Shown here one piece after another: positions 22,232-33,271 of a DNA stretch of 64,000 bases (the stretch's first letter is position 1; each line of letters starts with the position of its first letter). Under the pieces are notes generated by a model. The model was not told where the DNA came from, did not search any database, and worked only from the letters and a program-made list of their open reading frames with translations. This DNA is from Adiantum capillus-veneris. Taxonomy: Eukaryota > Streptophyta > Polypodiopsida > Polypodiales > Pteridaceae. The position numbers were made by a program, and so were the translations under genes. The stretch lies in contig CM043942.1 of assembly GCA_014529385.2 (NCBI GenBank), positions 7,995,001 to 8,059,000 on the forward strand, given 5' to 3'.

Positions 22232-23584
22232 TCATCTCAAGAATGTGTTTGGGTAATCCTTTATGAGCTTTGGTTCGTCCTCCCAAGTTGCATCTTCTTC
22301 AGGGTAATCCTTCCACTTTACCAGATGCTCCGTGATAGTTCTATTGCGTAACTTCCTTTCCCTTGTTTCCAGTACGTAGTCAGGTTGGAGCTCGAGAACT
22401 CCTTGTGCTGGCATGACCATCTGATCTGAGTCCAAGAATTGATCAGGGTTAGGAATATAGGGTTTGAGTAAGCTGACGTGGAATACACCATGAACCTTCA
22501 AGTTTGCAGGTAACTTTAGCTTGTAAGCTTGGTCACTCACAACCTTAATGATCTCGAATGGTCCACAATACCTTGGGCTTAGCTTCTTATATTTGCCTAG
22601 AGATAAGTTGCTTTTCTTTGGTCTGACTCGCAGAAAAACCTTATCTCCTTCTTTGAAAGTTCTTTCCGAACGGTTCTTATCTGCATAGTGCTTCTGTCTA
22701 TCCTGAGCGGCCTGAATGTCCTGGCGAATAGCTCTAGTCTGTGCTTCCATATCCTCTAACATCTTTCTAGAGGCTTCTACCCTGATGGTTGGATCTGAGA
22801 AGTTCAGTGGTGCTAAATAGTCCTGTCCATAAAGAGCTTTGAAAGGTGACATCCCAATGCTTATGTGTTCGGAAGAGTTGTAAGCATACTCCACCAAAGG
22901 TAGATATTGTAACCACTTCTTTGGCTCTTGCGAACAATAGGCTCTGAGAATGTCCTCGATGACTTGATTAACTCTCTTAGTTTGCCCATCTGTCTGTGGA
23001 TGATACGCTGTACTGAAGGCTAATTGTGACCCAATAGATTGGAAAAGAGAAGTCCAAAATTTTGATGTAAAGTTGGCATCTCTATCACTGACGATACGCT
23101 TGGGTAGACCATGTAACCTAAAAATCTCCTTGATGAATACTCGACTAACATCTGAAGCAGTAAAGGTTGTCTTTACGGGTATTGGATGAGCCACTTTTGT
23201 GAGCATATCAACAACCATGAAAACAAAATCATAACCTCCTGTAGAAGGTAATCCTGTAACAAAATCCATACTGATGCATTCCCATTTCATCTGGGGTATG
23301 TCAAGAGGTTGAAGTTGCCCTGGTAACTTGATTCTTTCGGCCTTTATCCACTGACAAGAAAGACATTGCCTCACATAGCGAAGTATGTCCCCTTTCATTC
23401 CAGACCAAAAATAACTCCTCCTGACAGCATGAAGAGTCTTAGCATAGCCTGGATGTCCGGATGTAGGGCTATCGTGCGCTTCATACAAAATGGCCTTCTT
23501 TAAGGCTGGATCTCTGGGTACACAGAGTCTATGTCTGTAGTAAAGACATCCTCCCATAAGAGAGTAATCTTTAGCTTCAGGCAT
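22232..23584 (-). pseudogene. Element F integrase with C-terminal chromodomain
   Basis: 450 open codons. HHCC region HDSPTSGHPGYAKTLH ... CLSCQW at residues about 35-80. Core with Asp in SMDFVTGLP (about 107), Asp in IVSDRDANF (about 165), then YHPQTDGQTKRVNQ (about 195-208), where the catalytic Glu of GQTE is Lys (codon 22976-22978, AAG). Next come the GPF...LLKPY tail (about 340-380) and a full chromodomain (about 395-447: RTITEHLVKWKDYPEEDATW), which binds modified histone tails and steers insertion. The stop just upstream (TAG, 23594-23596) and the Glu-to-Lys change make the enzyme non-functional. The frame is the same as the RT segment. Confidence 0.93.
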
Positions 23585-23596
23585 CTTATTCTGCTA

Positions 23597-25258
23597 GACT
23601 AGAGATACTATACGTTGGTACTCTGGATCTACCAAAGATGCTTCTTTGATTCTATCCCAGATAGGGTTATTTGGAATAGAGATAGCTCCGAGAAAGGATT
23701 TTCGGCTAAGACCATCTGCAACTGCATTTTCCTTTCCTGGTCTATACTTTATGTCAAGGTCATATTCCTGTAATAGCTCTATCCATCATTGTTGTCGCAT
23801 ATTGAGAATAGGTTGAGTAAAAATCCATTTTAAGCTCTTATGGTCTGTAACCAGCTGAAACTTGCGCCCAAGAAGATAATGTCTCCATAACTTCAACGCA
23901 TGAATAACTGCTAAAAGTTCCAAATCATGAGTAGGATAATTCTTCTCATGATCTCTCAACTTTCGCGAAGTATACGCCAGTGGTCTTCCTTCTTGAGTAA
24001 GAACTCCGCCTAGAGAAAATTTGCTAGCGTCGGTCGTTACTTCAAATTCCTTGCTGAAATCTGGAAGCTTTAAAATAGGAGCCGAGACCAAGAACTCTTT
24101 TAGCTTAGCAAAGCTAAACTTGTGCTCGGTCTTCCATTCGATCCTCATTCCTTTCTTCAGGAGTTCCGTCAAAGGTGCAGCAATATGAGCATAATCCTTG
24201 ACAAAAATCCTGTACCATCCCGTTATTCCAAGAAATCCTCTTACTTCACTGACGGTGGATGGTTGAGGCCAATCAACGATTTCCTTGACCTTGTTTGGGT
24301 CCACTGAAATACCTTCAGCTGATATGACAAATCCAAGATAGTTGACTTTTGGTGAGCAAAAAGTGCACTTGCTCTCTTTAGCGTAAAGTTGGTGTTTTCG
24401 AAGAAGATCAAGTACTTTGCGAACATGTTCTTCGTGATCTGTCTCGTTCTTAGAGTAGATCAGAATGTCATCAAAGAAAACTAAGACAAAATCATCCAGG
24501 TAAGTTCTGAAAATATCCTGCATAAGTCGATTGAAGCTTGCATGGGCATTTGTTAGACCAAAAGACATTACCGTGAACTCGTAGTGCCCATACCTAGTAT
24601 TGAAAGCCGTCTTTGGAATATCCGATTCCTTGATCCTGATTTGGTAATATCCTGACCTTAGATCTATCTTTGTAAATATTTTGGCGCCGTGGAGTCTGTC
24701 CAAAAGTTCGTCAATCCTTGGAATTGGATACTTGTTCTTGACAGTTACCTGGTTGAGTCCCCTGTAGTCTATGCATAGCCTTAAGGTCCCATCCTTCTTC
24801 TTCTGAAAAAGAACTGGAGCACCCCAAGGAGAAGTAATGGGTCGAATGAATCCTTGCTCAATGAGTTGCCTAAGCTGTTCTTTGAGTTCGATGGCCTCTG
24901 GAAGTGACATTTTATAAGGTCTTTTTGAGATAGGTTCACATCCAGGAATAGTCTCAATCTCATGATCTACCTCTCTGTGTGGTGGAAGATTCGTAAGGTC
25001 TTCAGAGAATACATCATCATACTCCCTCAACCAGTTTGGTCGAAGTGAGGTATCTGATTGGTCCACCTTGTTGAGTTTAACCGCATAAATTTGCTGACCC
25101 TTCCTTAGTCCCTTCAAAAGTCTCCTGGCCTTAACTAGAGTAGCCTTAGGTCTCCCATTTTCCCCCTGGATTAAGGCTTCATTACCCAAGTTATCTGTAA
25201 AGGTAAAATTCCCTTGTGCACAATGTATGTGGGCCCTATTTTGCTTTAGCCAGTCCAA
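23597..25258 (-). pseudogene. Element F protease end, RT and RNase H
   Basis: Begins at the protease closing block ([14 protein letters not shown] just upstream). RT blocks follow: [76 protein letters not shown] and catalytic [11 protein letters not shown] (about residues 265-272 from 25258). The RNase H has [38 protein letters not shown] and [10 protein letters not shown], with the catalytic Asp, Glu and Asp all present. A TGA at 23786-23788 (CGA expected) interrupts just before WIELLQEYD. The rest of the RNase H tail (KENAVADGLS) runs to 23597. Apart from this stop the domains look intact. Confidence 0.93.
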
Positions 25259-26470
25259 CCCTAGTATCCCATCAAAGAATCCTAAGGGTAGGGTTCAAAA
25301 TTGGGCAGAAGTTGGGTGTCCCCCTAAATCAAAGTCGATTTTTCCTGCAGAATGTTGAGATACTACTTCCTTGCCGTTTGCTAACTCTACAACTAGCTTG
25401 CTTGTTGGATACTTATTTAGCTTTAGCTTCCTCATGCATCGGGGTGAAAGAAATGAAAGAGTACTACCACAATCTATAAGGAAGTTAACTTGTTCACCTC
25501 TGAGAGATCCTGGCATATGAATGACTGCGTATTGCTCGCAACCATTGGGATTGTCAATTGCAGCATTTAGGGTTGCTCTCTTCACTGCTTCGTCACCCAC
25601 AGTTGGTTGTACCACTGTGGAATTCACTCTGGCGGTAGCTCCACGCCCTCGCCCTCTGTTCATCCTTCCTCGTCCTCCTCTTCCATTAGCTTGGCCACAC
25701 CCACGGGTATTCAAGGGTATGGCATTGGCGTTGGTTGCCTGAATGTTCCTGGGGCAATTGGATCTGTAATGCCCATGCTCGTCGCAGCCATAGCATCGGA
25801 TATCAGGGAACTCCATGGTTGTGGTGGTAGCCACAATAGGGCGCTGGTTATATGCTTGGTTGGCTGGTATGTTATCCCAAGCAGTCGTTCTTGCCCTCTT
25901 TGCCCAATGATTCCTCCTGTTCTGATTAGCCTTTTGTGCTTCGAGAGCTAGAGGTTTGGCCCTCAACAAGGCATCCTGTAGCGTCGTCGGCCTGAGAGCT
26001 TCCAACCGAGTATTCAAGGGGTTGATTAGTCCTTGTCAGAACCTTGCCACCTATTGTTCCAAGGTCATCTTAGGAGCATATCTCTGAAGAGTGACAAACA
26101 TTGCATAGTATTCTTCGACAGATGAATTCAGCTGCCGAAGTGAAAAGAATTTATTCATCCTCAAGGTTCTATAGGCAGGCGATAAATATCGCCCCATTAT
26201 TGTAGCTTTGATGTCTTCCCAGGACTGGGAGGATCTCTTAATATCCATGTCCCTGCAATGTTGCTTCCACCATATCTTGGCATCGCCAGTCAGGCGGAAC
26301 ATCGCAAGCATGGTCTGATTTACGGGTTGGGTCCCCGCAACTTCAAAGTAATTGTCCATGGCTTCCATCCATACTTTCGCATCTCTCTCCACATTTGCCC
26401 CCTCGCCCTTAAAGATCGGAGGTTGGGATTGTTTAAGGAGGAGCTTCTTCTCTTGCGCTGCCGAGTACAG
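25259..26470 (-). pseudogene. gag: Element F gag and retropepsin
   Basis: Gag core from about 26460 (SQPPIFKGEG, then VWMEAMDNYFEVAG, TGDAKIWWKQH). The knuckle is CYGCDEHGHYRSNC (CX2CX4HX4C, about 25780-25820), followed by an Arg/Gly-rich RNA-binding stretch (GRGGRGRMNRGRGRG). The protease has FLIDCGSTLSFLS, i.e. D-C-G-S at the active site where D-S/T-G is usual. Stops: TAG at 26051-26053, TGA at 26036-26038, TGA at 25295-25297. Each is one C-to-T step from CAG or CGA. The start codon is unclear. The minus strand just upstream reads CCATGTAGGTACC, so a splice acceptor or a lost ATG are both possible. Confidence 0.88.
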
Positions 26471-26702
26471 AGCAACAGGCGGTACCTACATGGATTATAC
26501 GAATTCTTGATACATTACTTGGATTTCAAAATAGACACGAGACTTTAAATAAAATTCAAGATTCTACTTTATCAAGAGACAGAGATTCAGAGACAAAAAG
26601 CACTTTATTGATGAAAATTTATTACAATGAAAACCCCTCAAGGTTTAGGTTAACTGATGATCAGCTTATTACATGGCTTTATGGATTGCGTATAAAATAC
26701 GC
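26471..26702 (-). other. Element F spacer between leader frame and gag
   Basis: Non-coding, AT-rich. The minus strand contains AATAAA about 100 bp after the leader frame stop, with further A/T-rich sequence, which would suit polyadenylation of a short transcript. It ends in TGTAG before the gag frame, compatible with a 3' splice site. Both roles are inference. Confidence 0.4.
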
Positions 26703-27218
26703 CTAGGAGATGGTATTCACATGATGCACTACTTCATTCGTGTAATAGTTTCTATACTCATTCTTGAGTGGATAATAAACTAAGATATCAAGCCGGAGTT
26801 TCGCTTTCAGTAATCCAAAGGTTTTGACTCGATTCGCTGGGATCACGTTGGTGACCTTCTCCAAGAGCCAGTCGTTGATGGTTTGATTGGAGTTGTCTGA
26901 AACAGTCTGGTCCAATCGTGTAGGCACCAAGTAGAATATCTCTATTACTCTCAACTCTTCTCCCCAATGTATCTTTTTCAAGTCGGTAGCCAGGCATTCT
27001 AGCTTCTGAGAGTTGATGTAGTAAACCCCTCCTGGAAATGTCCAATCAAGTTCCCATCCTCTATCAATGTGAGTGGAGTGTGGCGTATAAGCCTTCAACA
27101 GTATCTCCATGACATCTCGCCTGAACTGGTAAACTGGGGATCTTCGAGCTTGCTCATAAATGAGCTCAAACACTTGGAACTTCTGATATTCGAGCACGGG
27201 GTCTTCCTGCAACACCAA
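26703..27218 (-). CDS. Element F leader ORF, unknown protein (about 171 aa)
   Basis: Uninterrupted frame between the primer site and gag, on the same strand as the element. Composition is protein-like (FELIYEQARRSPVYQFRRD, a Trp-rich stretch RGWELDWTFPGGVYY, and a Leu/Lys-rich C-terminus ending near NEYRNYYTNEV). No zinc knuckle, protease or membrane segment is visible, and I do not recognise a family. It stayed open although gag-pol beside it gained five stops. It may be a leader protein of this chromovirus or a captured host fragment. The first codon is not certain, since GTG starts this open stretch. Confidence 0.5.
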   Translation of the reverse strand: MVLQEDPVLEYQKFQVFELIYEQARRSPVYQFRRDVMEILLKAYTPHSTHIDRGWELDWTFPGGVYYINSQKLECLATDLKKIHWGEELRVIEIFYLVPTRLDQTVSDNSNQTINDWLLEKVTNVIPANRVKTFGLLKAKLRLDILVYYPLKNEYRNYYTNEVVHHVNTIS

Positions 27219-27305
27219 TGCAAGGAATTCGGATCAACTACCTATATACTTTCAGTTCCTTATTTAAATATTCAAACAATACGACTTTATTTCCCAGCCT
27301 AACCT

Positions 27306-27319
27306 AGGCTCTGATACTA
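27306..27319 (-). promoter_or_regulatory. Element F primer binding site
   Basis: Minus strand TAGTATCAGAGCC shortly after the 5' LTR end. It has one mismatch to the initiator Met-tRNA site TGGTATCAGAGCC. Confidence 0.85.
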
Positions 27320-27321
27320 TG

Positions 27322-30082
27322 TGTGAGGTCCCCACCCCGCCGTATCAACCACGGATCTGATGGTGAACCAGGTGGCCATTAGATCTACTGGGGAAGCAAA
27401 CAAAACGGTTCAGGGTTCGACTAGCGGACGATCTCTCATCACAAAGTGAGTCGAGTTCGAGCCTACTAGCAAGGAGATCTAGCTCCACCTCGCAGGGGAA
27501 GAGTACTTAAACTATCTAGCGATCCTAAGACCCACCTTCCAAGAGGAGAGAAACCTCGAGTGCCTTTTTCCCCATGTTTCACAGGCACGTACTCTCGAGA
27601 TTTCACCGCTCTAGGGGCAATGAGTATTACTAATATCGAAGTAAGCACAATGGGGACAGAGAGTTCCCGACCAATCGGGACCACCCATCTCGTAGGCATT
27701 GGCAACCTGAGTCAAGCCCCCACTTTCCACCCCCACACTCACACTTCCTTGTGTGACCTAATTACTACCACAAAGGTTGTTCAACATAAGGATTCCTTGT
27801 TTAATTCCGAATCACATTGTTCGTTAATACAGCCCTTCAACCAGTATTGCAAACAACACCAAGACAGAATTCTAGTAAAAATTCTACTCAAACTTATTCA
27901 TAAAAGATCCAATGTTCTGGAGGTACAACATCGCCCCTCCAGCGAGAGTTCACTCCTCCTGTTGTTGCCTAGCTGCCCATACAACTAGGTATGTCCACCG
28001 CATAGAAAGCACGTCATGGACACTCCCACCGCATAGAAAGCAAGACGTGGGTTCCCACCGCATAGAAAGCAAGTCGTGGGTATCCACCGCATAGAAAGCA
28101 AGTCATGGGTTCAAGAGCCCTTAACTAGGAACTCTGCCCCCTGTGATCAGTAGGGGGGTCAGGACTGATTCAACATTGGAAATAAAATGAACATGTCGAG
28201 CTAAATTTTCCCTAGCAGACATTCTTTCCTAATTGCAACCAGCATACCCATCAATCATTTCCTTCCTACTTTAGAACTTAATGTACAATGAATTCAATGC
28301 CGAGGTTTCCGTCGGATTTCTCCAACATGTTTGGGGATATTTTCATTCCTAACTAAACGTGTGCAATGTTAAATTAAACAACTTGAATGAAATTATGATC
28401 TACCTCTTTCATTTCTTCGTTGATGGCCCGTGAGATGGCCGGTATTTGTTCTTCCATGGGAGCTTTTCCCTTCCCGTTCACCTTACTCGTTTCTGCCTCG
28501 TGGTCGTGGGCTCCACCAAAGCGAGTCTTCTTAACCGGGGCCATTTTAAACTCACTACTTTAAGTAATTAACTTGGGAAAAATAGCTAATGTTCGTAAGT
28601 GTTATAACAAGCCAAATGATAGATTAGCAACATTAAACAATGCCTGCTACATGAGAGGTTTAGATTTTTTCCATATAGCAATCATTATGGATGACACATA
28701 ATCCTATGGGAACCGGCTGTAAAGATAATTACTCGGCTTACATGATTAAGAATAATAGGATTTCACAAATGGAATTACCAGAGAGATGAATTAAGCACGA
28801 TTAATCTCTTTCCTAGCAATTAGAGGGTGCAGAATCACTGCATGCATAGGTGTGAGAAAAACCACCTCTTAGAGACTTAATGATAGATTAATCTTACCTT
28901 AATTATATCTTAATGCATAACAGAGATGAATCTAAATCATCTACAATATTAATGCGTGATAGAAAGAGCGATTCTCATCAATCTACACAATTACCAGCTT
29001 ACCGATTAATTTCTATGCTACCTAGAGAGAGAAAATTCTAATAATCGTGCACTAATCATCACTTAAGAGTGATGAATGACTGATAATTCAGCTATGGGAT
29101 GATGATTACATAATAGAATATGGTTAAGGAGAATTTAGAGAGTAATTATAGAGAATTACGACTAGGAATAAGCATAATAGACGAGAAATTTAGATGGTAG
29201 AGAAAGGAATTTACAGATAGCATTAATTAAACCGTGGATACCATGATTAAGGGCTGATAATCTTCTCGATTTTCTGATCTAATCGAGATTCTTGAGGCGA
29301 AAATTCGACAGCACCTCCCTCCTTGCTTCTCCTTCAAAAGGTGTGTGTTCCGGCAGCACCTTCCCAGAGTGTGTGTAGGTGTGTGTGTGTGTGTGAGCAT
29401 TTGTGTGTGTGTGTGTGTGCACGTCTTTAAATAGGCTCCTACAAGCTGAAAATCGATTTGTGCTGCTATAAGCATCTGAGTGAGCACTCAGTCTCTGCAT
29501 TGGCAAGTTCAGTTCCCCTACCCACCAAGTGTCTGGTTTGGTAACTGACTCTGAGACTTAGTTACTGGCTTGGAAACTCTCCCACGACTCCCACAAAGCA
29601 AGAGGGCGCCCCCTAGCTGCTAAAGCTGATCCGGAGTGGGCTGGAACCTGTTCCCACACAGTCCTGAGCCCCCGGTACCTCCCCGAATTTTTTTTAGGAA
29701 ATTTGGTTCTAGGCTAAAATGGGTCATACGAGTCAGATTTTGATGCCTAAAATTGCTATAGCAAGCTCTAACTAAGGCATACTGGCCCGAGTACCTGCCA
29801 TATTTAGCAGCCCCCGGGGTCCGAAAATGCATTTGTTCAAATTTGGGGTACGGGTGCAGTTTTTCGAGATGATCAAAACTGGACGGGTCGGGTGACCAAA
29901 AACTTGCTATTTTTGGAATTTTTTTACAAAAATTATTTTAATTCACATTTCGAAGCTTTAAAACATTCTGAACATCATGGCACTGACAGAATTTGGAAAA
30001 CTGCTAAAAATAGTAACTTTTTCCATTATGTTCGTTTCATGGTACAATGGTGCTCTTTTTGATCGGGGTCAGAGACCTTACA
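27322..30082 (-). repeat. Element F 5' LTR
   Basis: 2,761 bp with the same ends and internal repeats as the 3' LTR. Tandem units are at 27993-28108, and the GT tract is at about 29371-29420. The minus strand CTATTTAAAG at 29425-29434 is the likely TATA region driving the element. Confidence 0.95.
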
Positions 30083-30665
30083 AACATGAGGAGGAACTTG
30101 ACAAGTGTCCCTTTTGATTTTTTTGTACCATGTATGCCTTGTGTGAGGCCCTTCATGCATAGGCCCAATTCCCACCACAAGCTTGGCTCTTAAGCACTTT
30201 AAGGTTGGGCTGGGATCTCTCCTCAAGTGCAACCCTAGCATCTCAAGCATGTCAAGTACCTCAAGCATCTCAATCATTAAGCACCTCAGGAATCTCAAGC
30301 ACCTCAATCATCAAGCACCTTAGTCATCAAGCATGACAAGTAGGACAAGCACCTCGAGCTGGGTTGGGTTCCCGCGTCTCAAGCTCTGCCCTAGCTTACC
30401 TAAGGTCAAAGGACTTTTACACACATTATTGGAGGTATTCAATGAAGCTAACCCTAAGGTCTTATGCTCCATTTGTTAGCCTTGCTTTTTGATAGACCAT
30501 CTCTCATTTGGGCCCCTTTACCATTGGCCCCGTGTTGAGATAGATCTATAAGCACATGTCTATATCTTAACACTTGTTCCCGTTTATTCTCCCACATTAT
30601 GTGATCAATTTAATATGAGAAAATCATTTGGGTTGGTTAGATATTATATATTAGATTTTATGACC
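30083..30665 (-). repeat. Element D 3' LTR, inner part
   Basis: Continues the E-family LTR after element F, to the internal border GATTTTATGAC (family start GTCATAAAATC). The terminal dinucleotide reads GG on the minus strand where TG is expected. It contains the inverted TGCTTGA minisatellite at about 30230-30345. Confidence 0.9.
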
Positions 30666-30680
30666 TTACCTCTCTCTTGA
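30666..30680 (-). promoter_or_regulatory. Element D polypurine tract
   Basis: Minus strand CAAGAGAGAGGTAAG before the LTR, matching element E at 16990-17003. Confidence 0.8.
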
Positions 30681-31024
30681 AATCATAGTCGTCCTCGACT
30701 ATGAGGTAGAAGAGATAAAGCTTTAGTCATTAGTGAATTTTACTTAGCGAGTAGAGGATCCCATTTTACCCTAGGATATCTTTCCAAGATGGATGACTAA
30801 TCCATTTGGTGCTTGGAAGACATAGCTTCCGCAAGTATGCCTGCTCTTTAGTCCATTTCATTCTTCCAAAGTAGAGTGACAAATTGTACTTGGTGTTTGA
30901 GAGAGGTCGTCATCACAAACATGATTCTAAGCATGCATACTAGTTAAATTTGTGCACAATTAAAAAGAGGACTAGTCTTATAAGACAAAAACATGAGTCA
31001 TTTAAAAGAAATTTTTACATTTGC

Positions 31025-32525
31025 TTACTCTAATGTAGCATTGTAAGCATTGACAAGGTTCATACTATCCTTAAGCTGTATTCCTTGCATCCATCTAGCA
31101 TCTTCAAAAGGATAATTTTTGAACTTAATAAGATACCGTCGGATAATCTTACCATGTCCTAGTACCTTTTCTTCATGCCGAAGGATAGCTTCGGGTTGTA
31201 GCACCTCTTCTTGTTCTTCAACTTCGGGAGGGTCTTCAATAATTGGTTCAGTTGGTGGCTCTCCTTTGTAGGGCTTAAGTAGGCTTACATGAAAGGCATT
31301 GTGTATGAGCCAATGGTTAGGCAACTTGAGTTGATAAGCCGTCTCATTGATGGGCTTCAAGATTTGGAAAGGACCATAGTATCTTTTTGCTAGTTTAGCA
31401 TAATACTTTTGATGGCCCGTAGGATTTTTGCCCGTCGTTTGCCTTAATCGAGCCTTAGGAAATTTGAGTAAGACCCAATCATTTTCTTTGAACATTAAGG
31501 CTCTTCTGTGATTATCAGCATCAGCTTTTTGCCTTTGTTGAGAGATGGATATAGCCTCCTTAATCTTTTAAAAAGATTCTTGTAGGTCACGGCTATACTC
31601 ATCGGTGGCGAAGATCTTCCCATGTACTTTGAGTAGCAAGGGACTTTAGGTCTTCCCTCAATGATCTCAAAAGGTGCTTTTCCCGTAGAAATATGTACAG
31701 TATTATTGTAGGCATATTCTACAAGAGGTAAGTACTTTTCCCATTGTGAGCGTTGATCTACTTTGGTAACATAAGTCTTGAGTAGATCGAGTATCGTAAG
31801 ATTGGCTATCTTACTTTGGCCATCCGTTTGTGGGTGATAGGCCAAAGAGAAATTCAATGTTGTTCCTAGATTTTCAAAGAGACCTTTCCAGATTACTGGT
31901 CATTCTAAGATCTCTATCTGACACGATGGATGTGGGTAATCCTTGGTGCTTGAAAATATGAGATATGAAGAGAGTTGCCATTTGATGTGCCTTAAGAGTA
32001 TTTTTGACAGGAATAAAATGTGCTTGCTTGCTAAACCTGTCGACTATTGTCCATATTCCTGTATTCCCATGGATAGACTTGGGTAATCCAAAGATGAAAA
32101 CCATGGATATACTCTCCCATGGTGAATTTGAGATAGGCAATGGCTGGAGTAATCCAGGTTGCTTCCCTCTATCATACTTGGTCTTTTGGCATACTACACA
32201 TTTTGAAACATACTCTTGTATGTCCACTTTCATGGTAGGCCAATAGAAGTACGTCTCTACTCCTCGGAGAGTAGGTTGAATATCTCTATGCCCCGCATAT
32301 GGAGGAGCATGGGATTCATACATAACTTTCTTACCAAGGGAATGGGTAACACATAGCCTATTGCCGTGGAGAAGATAACCATCCTGAAAGGTGAATGGTT
32401 CCTCTTTCTTCCCCAAAGCAAGGGCTGACATTATGTCTCTAAAGTCAAGGTCAGTAGCATACTCATCTATCATAGAGGATAGATCATTGTGAGTAGCTAT
32501 CGACACCGCATTAACTTTTGGTTGT
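31025..32525 (-). pseudogene. Element D integrase with chromodomain-like tail
   Basis: Same layout as the element E integrase. HHCC region HAPPYAGHRDIQ ... CVVCQK, core and YHPQTDGQSKIAN, then the [10 protein letters not shown] tail. It ends with [17 protein letters not shown] in frame to its stop at 31025, so the chromodomain-like motif is intact here. The first catalytic Asp is Val (ISMVFIFGLP, about 32100) and the catalytic Glu position reads K (GQSK). Frame changes lie near 31865 and 31500. It is useful mainly as the reference copy for reading mutations in E. Confidence 0.9.
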
Positions 32526-33067
32526 TGTGAAAGTGCATCGGCCACTTGATTGTGCTTACCAGCTATGTGAGCAATATGGAAATTAAATTGCGAAAGAAAA
32601 TTTGCCCACCTCATTTTTTTGTCGGAAAGCTTGGTTTGCGTCATAAAATACTTGAGACTTTGGTGGTCGGTTCGCAGGATAAATGGAGTCCCCAATAGGT
32701 AGTGCTTCCATGTGTCTAGGGAATGTAGAACAGCTAAAATTTCTTTCTCATAAATTCCCAAGACTCGTTCATCAGTATTGAGCCTTCAGCTCTCATATGT
32801 TATGGCATGCCCTTCTTGAAGCAAAACTGCTCCAAGGCAATCACCACGAGCATCACATTGGACCTCAAATGTCTTTGAGAGATTTGGAAGCACGAGGACT
32901 GGTTGGGAAGTAAGCTTCTCTTTGAGCTTATCAAAAGCATTTTTCTCCTTAGCAGTCCATACATACTTAACGTTCTTCTTAGTTAAGTCGTGTAGTGGTC
33001 CTGCTACTTGAGAGAATTTTGCTATGAAGCGTCTATAGTGTGCGCACATACCAATAAAGCTTCTTAG
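32526..33067 (-). pseudogene. Element D RNase H and end of RT
   Basis: Starts at the target duplication of element H, inside SFIGMCAHYRRFIAKFSQ. It continues through FEVQCDARGDCLGAVLLQEG, YEKEILAVLHSLDTW, RTDHQSLKYF and GKHNQVADALS. The catalytic Asp, Glu and Asp are all present. A TGA near 32786 interrupts between YES and RLNTDE. Confidence 0.9.
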
Positions 33068-33257
33068 TGTTGGGGTATAGGCACCTGTGCCTTGCCCGGC
33101 CGCCCAGAGTCTGGGCGCCCACTGACTTGTATACCTTATACATAGCATAAGTGTATAGGGGGCTGCTCACTCTTGGAGTCTCCCCACCCATATCTATGTC
33201 CCGTGTCTCCTTCTCTCTCGCTCACTCTCTGTATATGGTGCTCCCCGATCCCCTTCA
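33068..33257 (+). repeat. Element H 5' LTR
   Basis: 190 bp. It differs from the 3' LTR at about eight positions by eye. It contains the near-palindrome CGCCCAGAGTCTGGGCG (8-bp arms, 1-base loop). Confidence 0.95.
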
Positions 33258-33259
33258 AT

Positions 33260-33271
33260 TGGTATCAGAGC
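33260..33271 (+). promoter_or_regulatory. Element H primer binding site (initiator Met-tRNA)
   Basis: TGGTATCAGAGC two bases after the LTR. Confidence 0.95.

Larger units (their letters stand above)
19419..30082 (-). mobile_element. Element F: Ty3/gypsy chromovirus with long LTRs
   Basis: LTRs at 19419-22200 and 27322-30082, minus orientation, ends TGTAAGGTC...CCTCACA. Target duplication AACAC (19414-19418) and AACAT (30083-30087), one mismatch. The internal region has a primer site, a 171-codon leader frame, gag, protease, RT, RNase H, integrase and a clear chromodomain. Gag through integrase lies in one frame broken only by five stop codons. It is inserted in the 3' LTR of element D. Confidence 0.95.

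Noticed and set aside
22232-26470. Stop codons of element F as sites of RNA editing or readthrough
   Set aside because: Editing of this kind is known in plant organelles, not nuclear transposons. The CG/CHG pattern plus the integrase Glu-to-Lys change is better explained by deamination.
27466-27988. Frames in the F LTRs (also 19563-19947) as genes
   Set aside because: They are paired LTR sequence on both strands with tandem repeats and no domain.
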